Source of the DNA: Pseudomonadota bacterium
GTDB taxonomy: Bacteria; Pseudomonadota; Gammaproteobacteria; Steroidobacterales; MnTg04
Direction: 5' to 3'
Assembly (NCBI GenBank): GCA_022560735.1
Contig: JADFSO010000002.1
Location: 1-64,000 of the forward strand
DNA length: 64,000 bases
Shown here: positions 16,266-25,122 of the stretch, one piece after another
Numbering within the stretch: the first letter of the stretch is position 1
Layout of the letters: each line of letters begins with the position of its first letter
Program-made: the position numbers and the translations under genes
The notes under the pieces: model-generated
Seen by the model: only the letters and a program-made list of their open reading frames with translations
Told to the model about the DNA's origin: nothing
Database searches by the model: none

Positions 16266-16694
16266 ATGCTCAAGAAAGTGCATCATATTAATTTCCTGGT
16301 AAGCGACCTTGAACAAGCTTCGTCGCGGTACCGATCCATTTTCGGCGTCGAGCCGGGCAAGATCGAATTTTTACCCGAGCGCGGCGTGAAGGTCGCGCGG
16401 TTCCGGCTCGATAATGTCTGGATAATCCTGGTTCAGCCAACGGATCCTGACGGTATGCCCGCGCGGCACCTGGCCAGCGAAGGCGAGGGCTTTTTTTTGA
16501 TGTCTTTCCAGGTCGACGATATAGAACGCGCTGCCGCCTTGGTCAAAAAACAAGGCTGCGGTGTTTTGGACGAGACGCCCCGGCATGGTCTGGATGACTG
16601 GAAAGTCGTAGACATAGATCCCCGGGATACCTTCGGCGCCCGCTTTCAACTGGTCGAGTCGAGCGCTAGCGACACGGGGGCGCAAGAACTGTAA
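16266..16694 (+). CDS. VOC-superfamily (glyoxalase fold) protein
   Basis: 142 residues from the ATG at 16266, chosen because the fold begins at once (KKVHHINFLVSDLEQA); an in-frame ATG at 16212 would add 18 unrelated residues. Two beta-alpha-beta-beta-beta modules are visible, with candidate metal ligands in the first strand (HHINF) and a conserved-looking GEGFFLMSFQVDDIERAAAL in the second half. The pattern resembles methylmalonyl-CoA epimerases and related small VOC enzymes. It is divergent from the receptor gene and shares the operator-containing region, so it may belong to the same catabolic regulon. The reaction is unknown. Confidence 0.75.
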   Translation: MLKKVHHINFLVSDLEQASSRYRSIFGVEPGKIEFLPERGVKVARFRLDNVWIILVQPTDPDGMPARHLASEGEGFFLMSFQVDDIERAAALVKKQGCGVLDETPRHGLDDWKVVDIDPRDTFGARFQLVESSASDTGAQEL

Positions 16695-16713
16695 CCGCAC
16701 CGGCGCTTTGCGA

Positions 16714-18444
16714 TCAGCGGTTCCCCGGATGATCCGGCCAGTACGGCGGAGCGTAGATTATTGCCGCCGATGAATCGCCATGCCCGCGGCAATCGGCCAG
16801 CACCGAGCGGCTGTCCGCCAGGTGCCAGTGGCGACGGCTGGCAAACAGGGTCTGGTCTTCGAGGCTTGCGCTAAAACAACTCTTCCACAGCTCCTCTTCG
16901 AGCAACAGGATCCGGTTGGGTTTGTCATCCAGCCAGGCGACGGCGTTATAAAGCTCCTGGGCGCCGGGGACGGTCTTGTAACCAAAATGGGTGACCGGGC
17001 GGGTGGCAAACAGCAGGAATTTCTCTTTGTAACGAACCACGCCCAATTCCTGGTCCGGTCTGACGATTTCCTCGGCCGAGATCATCAGGTCCGAGCCGTT
17101 TTGCGACGCATTGCTCAGCGGGCCGAGCCACCAGCTGTAAACCATCCAGACCACGGCCATCATGATCGCGAACCCGGTTACCGCCTGGCGCACGCGAGCG
17201 GCCAGCAAAATACTGAAGCCGGCGACACCCAGCGTGACCAGGGGCGCCCACGGCCGGACCAGGTAGATATTCTCGAGTTCGAGACCGCGCTCTGCGGCGA
17301 CCAGCTTGAAATAGATCACCGGGCTCAGGCTGGCGAGCGTGACGATAAGCGTCAGTAAAGCGGCCATGCGCCTGACGTTTTTTTGTTTTACCAGTTCGCC
17401 AAGGAAAGGCGCGGCGGCGAGAGCGAGCGCCGGCAACAGCGGGAACAGGTAGATGCCGCGTTTGTCTGAAGAGAAATGGAAAAACACCAGCACCAGGAGC
17501 GCCCAGCCCAGCAGGCAAAAAATGACGCTGTCACGCAGCCGGATGCGCTCGCGCCATGCCGGGATCAGCCACGGCAATAACGCCACCAGCGGCATCCACA
17601 ACCAGGGCATAACTTCGAGCAGGTAATACCAGATCGGCTGGCTGTGGCCCTCGGCGGCAACATAGCGTTGCACGGTCTGGCCCCAAAGGAGTTCATCCCG
17701 ATAGACATCGAGCGCCGGGTCGCCGCTGCCGGCAACCACGATCAGCATCGGTATCAGCCAGGCGGACAAGGTGGCGATCGCGATCAGGGGCCCAAGCGCC
17801 CAGCGCCAGCCGCCCGCTCTCGGTGTTCCCGCCCAGCGCCGATGCAAAACATAGGCATACGGAAAAAAAATCAGCCACGGCAGAAAGCCGACGCCCTTGG
17901 TGATGACCGCCAGTCCGGTCGCCGCGGCGCCGAGGTAATACATCCGCCAGTTCGGCCCAAGAAACATATGCCGCGCGAATCCGTACAACGCAAGCGTCGT
18001 CCACATGACCAGCAGGGCGTCGATTTGTGCCGTCCTGGCCTGCAACGGAAACTGAATCGTCAACAGCAACAGGATGACCGCGGCGATACCGGTTTCCCGG
18101 TTCCAGATACGACGCCCCAGGTCGTAGACGGTCAGCATGATCACCAGCCCGGCGGTCAATGAAGGCAGCAAGAACGAGAGGCGCAAAGACCCGGTGAGCC
18201 AGTAGAAAGCCGCAATGCACCAGGTAAAGAAGGGTGGCTGCTGCGCATAATATTCGCCGGCGCGAACGGGGAAGAGCCACTGGTTGTTGAGTACCATGTC
18301 ACGCGCCATCAACGCATAACGCGGCTCATCGGGTGGCCAGGGATCGCGCAGCCCCATTCCCGAAGCCAGCAGCAAAAGCCCCGCGATGACTATGAAAAAA
18401 AGATCGCGCCGTATTACGCTGGCGTCATTTTGCAAGCTTGGCAA
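16714..18444 (-). CDS. GT39/ArnT-like membrane glycosyltransferase
   Basis: 576 residues, about eleven hydrophobic segments, inner membrane. The first periplasmic loop carries the family signature DPWPPDEPRYALMARDM, with the acidic catalytic residues, followed by QPPFFTWCIAAFYWLTGS. Members move a sugar from a polyprenyl-phosphate donor to lipid A, protein or another glycan. The C-terminal third (about 430-576) is a soluble-looking domain. The start is a TTG, supported by AGGAG eight bases upstream and no better alternative. It stands as a single gene between the VOC gene and a divergent signalling gene, so its acceptor is unknown. Confidence 0.85.
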   Translation of the reverse strand: MPSLQNDASVIRRDLFFIVIAGLLLLASGMGLRDPWPPDEPRYALMARDMVLNNQWLFPVRAGEYYAQQPPFFTWCIAAFYWLTGSLRLSFLLPSLTAGLVIMLTVYDLGRRIWNRETGIAAVILLLLTIQFPLQARTAQIDALLVMWTTLALYGFARHMFLGPNWRMYYLGAAATGLAVITKGVGFLPWLIFFPYAYVLHRRWAGTPRAGGWRWALGPLIAIATLSAWLIPMLIVVAGSGDPALDVYRDELLWGQTVQRYVAAEGHSQPIWYYLLEVMPWLWMPLVALLPWLIPAWRERIRLRDSVIFCLLGWALLVLVFFHFSSDKRGIYLFPLLPALALAAAPFLGELVKQKNVRRMAALLTLIVTLASLSPVIYFKLVAAERGLELENIYLVRPWAPLVTLGVAGFSILLAARVRQAVTGFAIMMAVVWMVYSWWLGPLSNASQNGSDLMISAEEIVRPDQELGVVRYKEKFLLFATRPVTHFGYKTVPGAQELYNAVAWLDDKPNRILLLEEELWKSCFSASLEDQTLFASRRHWHLADSRSVLADCRGHGDSSAAIIYAPPYWPDHPGNR

Positions 18445-18867
18445 ACGGGATACTCCTGCTCATGCTCGGTGTCTGGCTTTTCTTGTCAAATGCATCAACA
18501 ACCCCACCCTCATCGAGTCGGCTGCGCTGCGCCTCGGCGTCTGTTCGATCATAGCTGATAAATTTGTGCTGATTTTAAGCAATCGAGGGTACATTCGGCA
18601 TAGGTAATAAGACCTAGGGACTCGAATTCTGGCGGCGGAAAGGGCAGCAACCGGCTCTTTTCCCAGGTATCCGACCGCATAATTTGGGCGGGCGCACGGT
18701 CGTCACCTGCCATGCGGTTGTCTGGGACCAGTGTGCGGGCTATTTTCGAGATATAACATAACGTTAGCTTGCATTCCTCGGAATTTGTTGCACAATGTGC
18801 CGTAGCTACCGGATTCCAGGGACGGGGTCCGCAGGAAAGCCGCCAGAAAACAGGAGAGGACTCCGGG
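18445..18867. other. 423-bp divergent intergenic region
   Basis: The region separates the leftward glycosyltransferase from the rightward GGDEF-EAL gene. A TATAAC hexamer at 18752-18757 could be a -10 element, but no matching -35 is visible. A TTG-initiated extension of the downstream frame from 18769 exists but lacks a ribosome-binding site. No RNA gene or repeat was seen. Confidence 0.4.
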
Positions 18868-21567
18868 ATGAGTTCACCAGCAGGCGAGAAAGGGAAGGCA
18901 CCTGAACGGCCGGACACGAGCCTGTCCGGTATCGTCACTCAGTCCCAAAAACCCAAGGCCGGACTTGACCTGCAATACATCAAGGTTGCCGTCGATCTGC
19001 AAAGCCTCAGCGCGGAAGATACCGATCAAAAACTGCAGGACTCCCTCGATAATTTGCTCAAAGCCTCGTCCGTCGATACAGCATTCATTGCATTGTTCGA
19101 CGATCAGACCACGCGCATCGAGCGGTTGATCGTTTCGAAAACGGCTTTTTCGCAGAGTGCGGCGGAAGTCCTCGATGGCAAGGAGCTCGAAGAGCTTTCA
19201 TGGTTTCGCGCTCGCCTGAGACATTTGCGGGTCGTTGAGATCGCGGATACGGCTGGCATGGCCTCGAGCAATGCGGACGCGGCGTTCCTGGCCAAAAGAC
19301 ATATCGGTTCCATACTGATTATTGGTTTTAACATCGGCGATCGTATGGCCGGGATGTTGGGTCTTTGCATGGATTCCGCAAAAGCCGATGGCTGGGACGT
19401 TGAATACCACCTGCTCCTGAAACTGATCGGTACTTCGCTGGCGTGCGGCCTGGAAAAACTTGCCCTGAACCATCGCCTGGCGAATATCGAGGAGTTGCGG
19501 GAGGTGGCCGATATCTGCGCCAACGATGGTATCTGGGACTACGACCCGGCAACCCGGCGGCTCATTTTCTCACCACGCTGGAAAACCATGCTGGGTTATG
19601 CCCAGGACGAGCTGACGGACTCTCCCGACTGGCGGGACCTGGTGCACCCGGATGATCTGGGTCGCGTCCAGGGCGAAATGCGCGCTTATGTGGATGGGCG
19701 CGCCGAACGTTTCGAGAGCACCCATCGCATGCGGCATCGCGCCGGCGGTTGGCGATGGGTGCATAGCCGGGTGCTCGCCCTGCGGACGGAAACGGGCAAC
19801 GTGCGCCGCCTGATTGGCGTCGAACTGGACATTACCCAGCGCAAGACCTACGAAGAAGAGTTGTTTCGTGAGAAAGAACGCGCGCAGATTACCTTGCAAT
19901 CCATCGGCGACGGCGTCGTAACCACCGATGAAAACAGCATCGTCGATTACCTGAACCCGATCGCGGAAGACCTGACGGGTTGGTCATTGGAGGATGCACT
20001 GGGCAAGAAGGTCGATGAAATATTTCGCAGTTTCCACGAAGAGACCTGCGAACCGCTGGAAAACCCGCTGGCGATGGCGATCAAGCGTTGCCGGCTGATA
20101 AAAACCGTCAGACCGACGCTGCTGATCCGCCGCGATGGTAATGAATTGTACATCGAGAGTACGGCCGCGCCGATCCGCAACGGCTCGGGTGACGTCAGCG
20201 GTGGCGTCCTGGTGTTTCACGATGTCAGTGAGTCACGCGAGCTAAACCGCAAACTCAGCTATCACGCCAGTCACGATATCCTGACCGGCCTGGTTAACCG
20301 GCGCGAGTTCGAAAACAAACTGGAGCGCGCGCTGAAAGCGGCACAAAGCAGGGAGACGTCCTACGCGATGTGTCATCTCGATCTCGATCAGTTCAAGATC
20401 GTCAACGATGCCTGCGGGCACAGCGCTGGCGATGCACTGCTCGGCCAGTTGGGCGCCTTGTTGAAATCCAGGATCCGCTGGCGGGACACCGTGGCGCGAC
20501 TGGGTGGCGATGAGTTCGGCGTGCTGCTGGAAAGCTGCTCGCTGGATGAGGCGATGAAGACCGCCGAAGACCTGCGCGAAACGGTCAAGGAATTCCGCTT
20601 CGTCTGGGAAGATCAAACTTTCAGACTCGGCGTCAGCATCGGCATTGTGCCGATCAGCTCGGAAAACCAGGATGTGGCCGCAGTACTCAGCGCGGCGGAC
20701 AGCGCCTGCGCGGCAGCCAAGGATGCGGGGCGCAACCGAATCCACTGCTACCAGGAAAACGATATCGACCTGATGCGTCGGCGCAAGGAAATGCAATGGG
20801 CCGCGCGCATCAACAATGCACTGGAAGAAAATCGTTTCGAATTGTTCCGCCAGACGATCCTGCCGTTGCAGGACAACGACACCGGCGCGCATTACGAAAT
20901 CCTGTTGCGCATGCGCGATGAAAACGGCCACATCGTCACACCTGATTTGTTCATTTCCGCGGCCGAGAGATTCGGCATCACGCCGGCGATCGATCGCTGG
21001 GTTATCGAAAATACGTTCCGCTGGCTGGTATCGGAAGCCGATGAGCGCGAGCGGCTGGCGATGTGCTCGATCAATCTGTCCGGTCTGAGCATTGGCGATG
21101 ACAAGTTCCTGCCGTTCGTCATCGAGCAGATCCAGACCAGCGGCCTGGATGCCGAAAAAATCTGCTTCGAAATCACCGAGACGGCGGCGATCGCCAGTTA
21201 TTCGCAAGCCAATCGTTTTATCCAGGCGCTCAAGGAATTCGGCTGTCGTTTTGCGCTGGATGACTTCGGCACCGGCCTGTCTTCATTTGGCTACCTCAAG
21301 CATTTCCCGGTGGATTTCCTGAAAATCGATGGCAGTTTCGTCAAGGAAATCCTGCACGACCCGATCGATCGTGAAATGGTGCGCTCGATTAATGAAATCG
21401 GCCACCTGACCGGCAAACAGACGATTGCCGAGTTTGCCGAGAACGAGGAAATCATCGCCATGCTCAGGGGCATGGGCGTGGATTATGCCCAGGGCTACGG
21501 TGTCTCGGAACCCAAGCGAATCGTCCGCGACACCGGCGACGACATGCAAACCGGCGATTTGATTTAA
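18868..21567 (+). CDS. GAF-PAS-PAS-GGDEF-EAL cyclic-di-GMP protein
   Basis: 899 residues from the ATG at 18868, which has AGGAGAGG upstream. Order: GAF-like sensor (about 30-200), PAS (about 215-335, with DGIWDYDPATRR and WRDLVHPDDLGRV), second PAS (about 345-465), GGDEF (about 475-640) and EAL (about 655-890). The cyclase motif RLGGDEFGVLLE is intact, and RWRD ahead of it is an inhibitory RxxD site. In the phosphodiesterase domain the EAL signature reads EIL (YEILLRM), but FEITETA, DDFGTG, LKIDGSF and AEFAENEE, which hold the metal-binding and catalytic residues, are kept. Both making and breaking cyclic-di-GMP are plausible. No membrane segment, so cytoplasmic. It overlaps the convergent fadE by 4 bp. 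Confidence 0.9.
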   Translation: MSSPAGEKGKAPERPDTSLSGIVTQSQKPKAGLDLQYIKVAVDLQSLSAEDTDQKLQDSLDNLLKASSVDTAFIALFDDQTTRIERLIVSKTAFSQSAAEVLDGKELEELSWFRARLRHLRVVEIADTAGMASSNADAAFLAKRHIGSILIIGFNIGDRMAGMLGLCMDSAKADGWDVEYHLLLKLIGTSLACGLEKLALNHRLANIEELREVADICANDGIWDYDPATRRLIFSPRWKTMLGYAQDELTDSPDWRDLVHPDDLGRVQGEMRAYVDGRAERFESTHRMRHRAGGWRWVHSRVLALRTETGNVRRLIGVELDITQRKTYEEELFREKERAQITLQSIGDGVVTTDENSIVDYLNPIAEDLTGWSLEDALGKKVDEIFRSFHEETCEPLENPLAMAIKRCRLIKTVRPTLLIRRDGNELYIESTAAPIRNGSGDVSGGVLVFHDVSESRELNRKLSYHASHDILTGLVNRREFENKLERALKAAQSRETSYAMCHLDLDQFKIVNDACGHSAGDALLGQLGALLKSRIRWRDTVARLGGDEFGVLLESCSLDEAMKTAEDLRETVKEFRFVWEDQTFRLGVSIGIVPISSENQDVAAVLSAADSACAAAKDAGRNRIHCYQENDIDLMRRRKEMQWAARINNALEENRFELFRQTILPLQDNDTGAHYEILLRMRDENGHIVTPDLFISAAERFGITPAIDRWVIENTFRWLVSEADERERLAMCSINLSGLSIGDDKFLPFVIEQIQTSGLDAEKICFEITETAAIASYSQANRFIQALKEFGCRFALDDFGTGLSSFGYLKHFPVDFLKIDGSFVKEILHDPIDREMVRSINEIGHLTGKQTIAEFAENEEIIAMLRGMGVDYAQGYGVSEPKRIVRDTGDDMQTGDLI

Positions 21568-24005
21568 CCGGTCTGCGCAACCTCGTCTTTGGCAAGCGCC
21601 GCCGCCGTGTCTCCTGGGAATACATCGACCTGCAAGGCGTCATCCACAAGTTCCGCGGCTTCGCGAACGAGCTGAGCTTCCATATCGGTGATTACGCCGG
21701 CTTCGAGACCGGCGGCGACCGCCTCCTCGTAGTCATAGGGGAAGACCTGTTTGCCGGTAGCATTCCTGATCCTGATTTCCAATGGCTCCGAGTCTACGGA
21801 CTTGCGAAACGCCAGCTCGACGCGACCGACCGGGTCGTCTTTTTTCAAGTTGACAAACAATCCCTCGGTGAGCCGATCGCGCGCTGCCGAAGGTTCGAGC
21901 AGAATCGAAGCGACCGCGTGGCCAAGTTTATCGGAGGGGCCCTTTGCTCGCCGGCCCAACGGCAGGACCAGCAAACGCATCAGGCGGCTGGCCAGCGGCG
22001 ATGGGAAATTGCGTAATATGGCGTCGAGGCGTTCTTCGATGATGCCGAGTGACTCCTCGAGTACCCATTGGGCAAGCACCAGGTCCTCCGGGCAACGGCC
22101 CTGATCCTCGTAGTGCTTGATAACCGCGGAACCAAAATACAGGTGGCTGAGAATATCGCCAAAGCGCGCCGACAGTTTCTCGCGGCGTTTGAGTTCGCCA
22201 CCCAGCATCAGCATCGCGACATCCGCGACAAAGGCGAAAGCTGCGCTCATTCGCGACAGGCGCCGCTGGTATTGGGTCAGCGGGCCGATCTCCGGAACGC
22301 TGACCAGGCGGGAGCCGCTCAGCGCATCCACGACGGCGCGGACCGCGTTGCTGATGGTAAACCCGATATGCGCGAACATTGCCCGGTCGAAATCGCGCAG
22401 ACCCTGTTTTGGGTCGTCGTTGGCAACGGCGAGCATTTCCTTGAGGACGTAGGGATGGCAACGAATCGCCCCCTGGCCGAAGATAATCATGCTGCGGGTC
22501 AGGATATTGGCGCCTTCGACCGTGATCGCTACCGGTACGGTGCGATAGGTCGAAACCAGGTAGTTTCGTGGCCCGCAACAGACCGCGCGGCCGCCGTGGA
22601 CATCCATCGCGTCATTCAAGCACTGACGCATACCCTCGGTGTTGTGGTATTTCAGGATCGCCGACAATACCGAGGGTTTTTCGCCGAGATCGAGCGCCGA
22701 CGCAGTCAGGCAGCGCGCGGCATCCATGCGGTAAGTCAGGCCGGCGATTCGGGTCAGCGCTTCCTCGACGCCTTCGAAGCGGCCAATCGGGGTGTTGAAC
22801 TGTTTGCGTATGCGCGCGTAAGCGCCGGTGGTCAGCGAGCACAGCTTGCCGGCCCCGGCCCCGAGCGCCGGCAGTGAAATCGCGCGGCCAACCGACAGGC
22901 AATCCATCAGCATGCGCCAGCCCTGGCCGACATATTCCTGTCCACCGATAATCCATTCCATCGGTACGAAAACGTCGCTGCCGAAATTCGGGCCGTTGAG
23001 AAAGGCGCCGCCCGGGTTATGCCGGTCGCCGATCCTGACGCCAGGCGTGTCGCTCGGTATCAGCGCGCAGGTAATGCCCAGCTCTTCCTGTCCGCCGAGC
23101 AAGCCATCGGGGTCGCGCGCCTTGAATGCCAGGCCGAGTATGGTGCAGGCCGGGCCCAGCGTGATATAGCGTTTTGCCCAGTTGATATTGAAGCCCAGGA
23201 CTTCGCGGCCTTCAAAGTCACCCTTGCAGACGATGCCATAATCGGTCATCGCGCCGGCATCGGATCCGGCGTACGGGCTGGTCAGCGCAAAGGCCGGTAT
23301 TTCCTTACCCGCGGCGAGACGCGGGAGGTAGTAATCTTTTTGCTTTTCGGTGCCGTATTTGAGCAGCAGTTCGCCCGGACCCAGCGAGTTGGGCACCATG
23401 ATCGTTACCCCGGCGGCCAGGCTGCGGCTGGCGACTTTCATGACCACTTCCGACTGGGCCCGCGGTGAAAACTCCAGGCCGCCGTATTTTTTCGGGATGA
23501 TCATGCCGAAAAACTTGTTTTTCCTGATGCAGTCCCAGGATTCTTCAGGCAAATCGTTCAGATCATTGTTGATATGCCAGTCATCCAGGGTTTCACACAG
23601 TTCGGCGACCGGCCCTTCGATGAAAGCCTTTTCTTCATCGCTGAGTTTGGATGCCGGGACAGCCAGCAGTTTTTTCCACTCTGGCCGGCCACTGAAAAGA
23701 TCGCCATCCCACCAGACGGTGCCGGCGTCTATGGCTTCTTTTTCCGTGCTGGACATCGCTGGCAGAACCGAACTGAACCATTCCATCAGCGGCTTGCTCA
23801 GCATCATCCGCCGCAACGGCCTGATATTCAGCGGAACGGCCAGGAATGCGAACAGGATCCACGGAATAACGCTGGTCTGGCCGCCAAGCCACTGTAAGCC
23901 ACCGATGAAAACAGCAACGGCAGCAGTCCATTGCCAAAGACTTGCGCGTAGGTAGGCGAGCACGATCGCCGCCACCGCGATCAGGATCCAAGTCAGTGCC
24001 GTCAT
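21564..24005 (-). CDS. fadE: Acyl-CoA dehydrogenase FadE
   Basis: 813 residues, the length of Escherichia coli FadE (814). Two or three N-terminal hydrophobic segments (about 3-70) anchor it to the membrane. The acyl-CoA dehydrogenase core spans about 115-520 (FFGMIIPKKYGGLEFSPRAQ, ALTSPYAGSDAGA, DVHGGRAVCCGPRN), followed by the FadE-specific C-terminal domain. It catalyses the first, FAD-dependent step of fatty-acid beta-oxidation, passing electrons to ETF. The ATG follows a strong AGGAGG. A perfect 19-nt palindrome lies 49 bp upstream and probably binds a repressor. It is a single gene, convergent with the GGDEF-EAL gene; the two stop codons share TTAA. Confidence 0.93.
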   Translation of the reverse strand: MTALTWILIAVAAIVLAYLRASLWQWTAAVAVFIGGLQWLGGQTSVIPWILFAFLAVPLNIRPLRRMMLSKPLMEWFSSVLPAMSSTEKEAIDAGTVWWDGDLFSGRPEWKKLLAVPASKLSDEEKAFIEGPVAELCETLDDWHINNDLNDLPEESWDCIRKNKFFGMIIPKKYGGLEFSPRAQSEVVMKVASRSLAAGVTIMVPNSLGPGELLLKYGTEKQKDYYLPRLAAGKEIPAFALTSPYAGSDAGAMTDYGIVCKGDFEGREVLGFNINWAKRYITLGPACTILGLAFKARDPDGLLGGQEELGITCALIPSDTPGVRIGDRHNPGGAFLNGPNFGSDVFVPMEWIIGGQEYVGQGWRMLMDCLSVGRAISLPALGAGAGKLCSLTTGAYARIRKQFNTPIGRFEGVEEALTRIAGLTYRMDAARCLTASALDLGEKPSVLSAILKYHNTEGMRQCLNDAMDVHGGRAVCCGPRNYLVSTYRTVPVAITVEGANILTRSMIIFGQGAIRCHPYVLKEMLAVANDDPKQGLRDFDRAMFAHIGFTISNAVRAVVDALSGSRLVSVPEIGPLTQYQRRLSRMSAAFAFVADVAMLMLGGELKRREKLSARFGDILSHLYFGSAVIKHYEDQGRCPEDLVLAQWVLEESLGIIEERLDAILRNFPSPLASRLMRLLVLPLGRRAKGPSDKLGHAVASILLEPSAARDRLTEGLFVNLKKDDPVGRVELAFRKSVDSEPLEIRIRNATGKQVFPYDYEEAVAAGLEAGVITDMEAQLVREAAELVDDALQVDVFPGDTAAALAKDEVAQTG

Positions 24006-24053
24006 TGATCTTCCTCCTGGTTCTGGCCTGTGCTACACGCCAGAAAATAAACC

Positions 24054-24072
24054 TATGATGCATTGCATCATA
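24054..24072. promoter_or_regulatory. 19-nt palindrome upstream of fadE
   Basis: TATGATGCA, T, TGCATCATA is a perfect inverted repeat between fadE and nadC. Size and symmetry fit a TetR- or GntR-type dimer operator. It does not match the operators I know for FadR (AACTGGTC-type) or PsrA (GAAAC-type). Confidence 0.6.
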
Positions 24073-24116
24073 GCAGATATGACCGGGGTTTTGGCCAAAA
24101 GTACCGCGTCAGTCGG

Positions 24117-24989
24117 CTAAATTTTGGCAAAACGCATTGAAAAATCGACCGCCCGGAGGTTTTTGGTCAGCGCGCCGCAAGAGATGAAATCGACCCCGGT
24201 CGCCGCCGTTTCCTGCAGTTGTTCGACCCGGTAGCCGCCCGAAGCTTCCAGCGTGGTCTTGCTCCCGGAGTCATGGGTTTTGCACACTGCCTCTGCCAGC
24301 AGCGCATTGGAAAAATTGTCCAGCAAGACGCTGTCCACGGCGGCGGCCAGCGCCTGGTCCAGCTGATCCAGGTTCTCGACCTCGATCTGGACGGGCAGAT
24401 CGCTGATCTTTCTCGCCTCGGCGATGGCGGCCGCCACCGATCCGGCTGCGACGATATGGTTTTCCTTGATCAGGACCGCGTCATACAGACCCTGCCGATG
24501 GTTGCGGGCGCCACCGCAGGCGACCGCATATTTTTGCGCACTGCGCAGACCCGGGATGGTTTTTCGGGTGTCCAGGATCTGACAGCCCGTACCGGAGACC
24601 GCGTCGGCATATCTTCTGGCCGCCGTTGCCGTGGCCGATAGCGTCTGCAGGAAGTTCAGCGCCGTTCGTTCACCGGTCAACAACGAGCGGGCCGGCCCGC
24701 TGAGGGAGCAAATCGTTCGTTGTGTCTTTGCCTGGTCGCCCTCGCTCACCAGCCATTCGATGCAGACCCCGGGATCGAGCTGACGGAATACCTCGTCGAA
24801 CCATGGACGCCCGCAGATCACTGCGGTTTCCCGGACGATGACCGTTGCCTGCGCCGTGGCGTCGCTTGCCACCAGTCCCGCGGTCAGGTCTCCGCCGCCC
24901 ACATCCTCTGCCAGCGCATGGCTGACAAGCTGCGGCATATCGTCGGGTACGGGGCTGGAAAATCGTTGCTTGTGCTCGGTCTGGCTCAT
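24117..24989 (-). CDS. nadC: Nicotinate-nucleotide pyrophosphorylase (NadC)
   Basis: 290 residues, standard length. It converts quinolinate and phosphoribosyl pyrophosphate to nicotinate mononucleotide and CO2 in NAD synthesis. Conserved stretches: EDVGGGDLTAGLV near the N-terminus, TGERTALNFLQTLSATAT, DTRKTIPGLRSAQKYAVACGG with the phosphate-binding basic residues, HRQGLYDAVLIKENHI, IEVENLDQ and LDNFSN at the end of the barrel. Single leftward gene; nadA and nadB are not in the window. Confidence 0.95.
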   Translation of the reverse strand: MSQTEHKQRFSSPVPDDMPQLVSHALAEDVGGGDLTAGLVASDATAQATVIVRETAVICGRPWFDEVFRQLDPGVCIEWLVSEGDQAKTQRTICSLSGPARSLLTGERTALNFLQTLSATATAARRYADAVSGTGCQILDTRKTIPGLRSAQKYAVACGGARNHRQGLYDAVLIKENHIVAAGSVAAAIAEARKISDLPVQIEVENLDQLDQALAAAVDSVLLDNFSNALLAEAVCKTHDSGSKTTLEASGGYRVEQLQETAATGVDFISCGALTKNLRAVDFSMRFAKI

Positions 24990-25074
24990 CGGTGGTCCGG
25001 GGGAACTGCTAATCAGGGTTGGCCCGTGCTCGGCCAGATAACGGAATCATCGCTTTTTGTCGGCGTACAAACAA

Positions 25075-25098
25075 GAAACCCGGCAAACGCCGGGTTTC
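25075..25098 (-). terminator. Terminator of the PuuD-like gene
   Basis: GAAACCCGGC (25075-25084) pairs perfectly with GCCGGGTTTC (25089-25098) around a 4-nt loop; read leftward it is followed by TTGTTTG. It lies 24 bp past the stop of the PuuD-like gene. Confidence 0.75.
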
Positions 25099-25122
25099 CG
25101 CTGTCGCTGACGATTTTCTTCT

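Noticed and set aside
18549..18938. 129-codon leftward ORF across the glycosyltransferase/GGDEF-EAL gap
   Set aside because: It overlaps the well-supported start and ribosome-binding site of the GGDEF-EAL gene, has no recognisable domain, and its composition is that of intergenic sequence.
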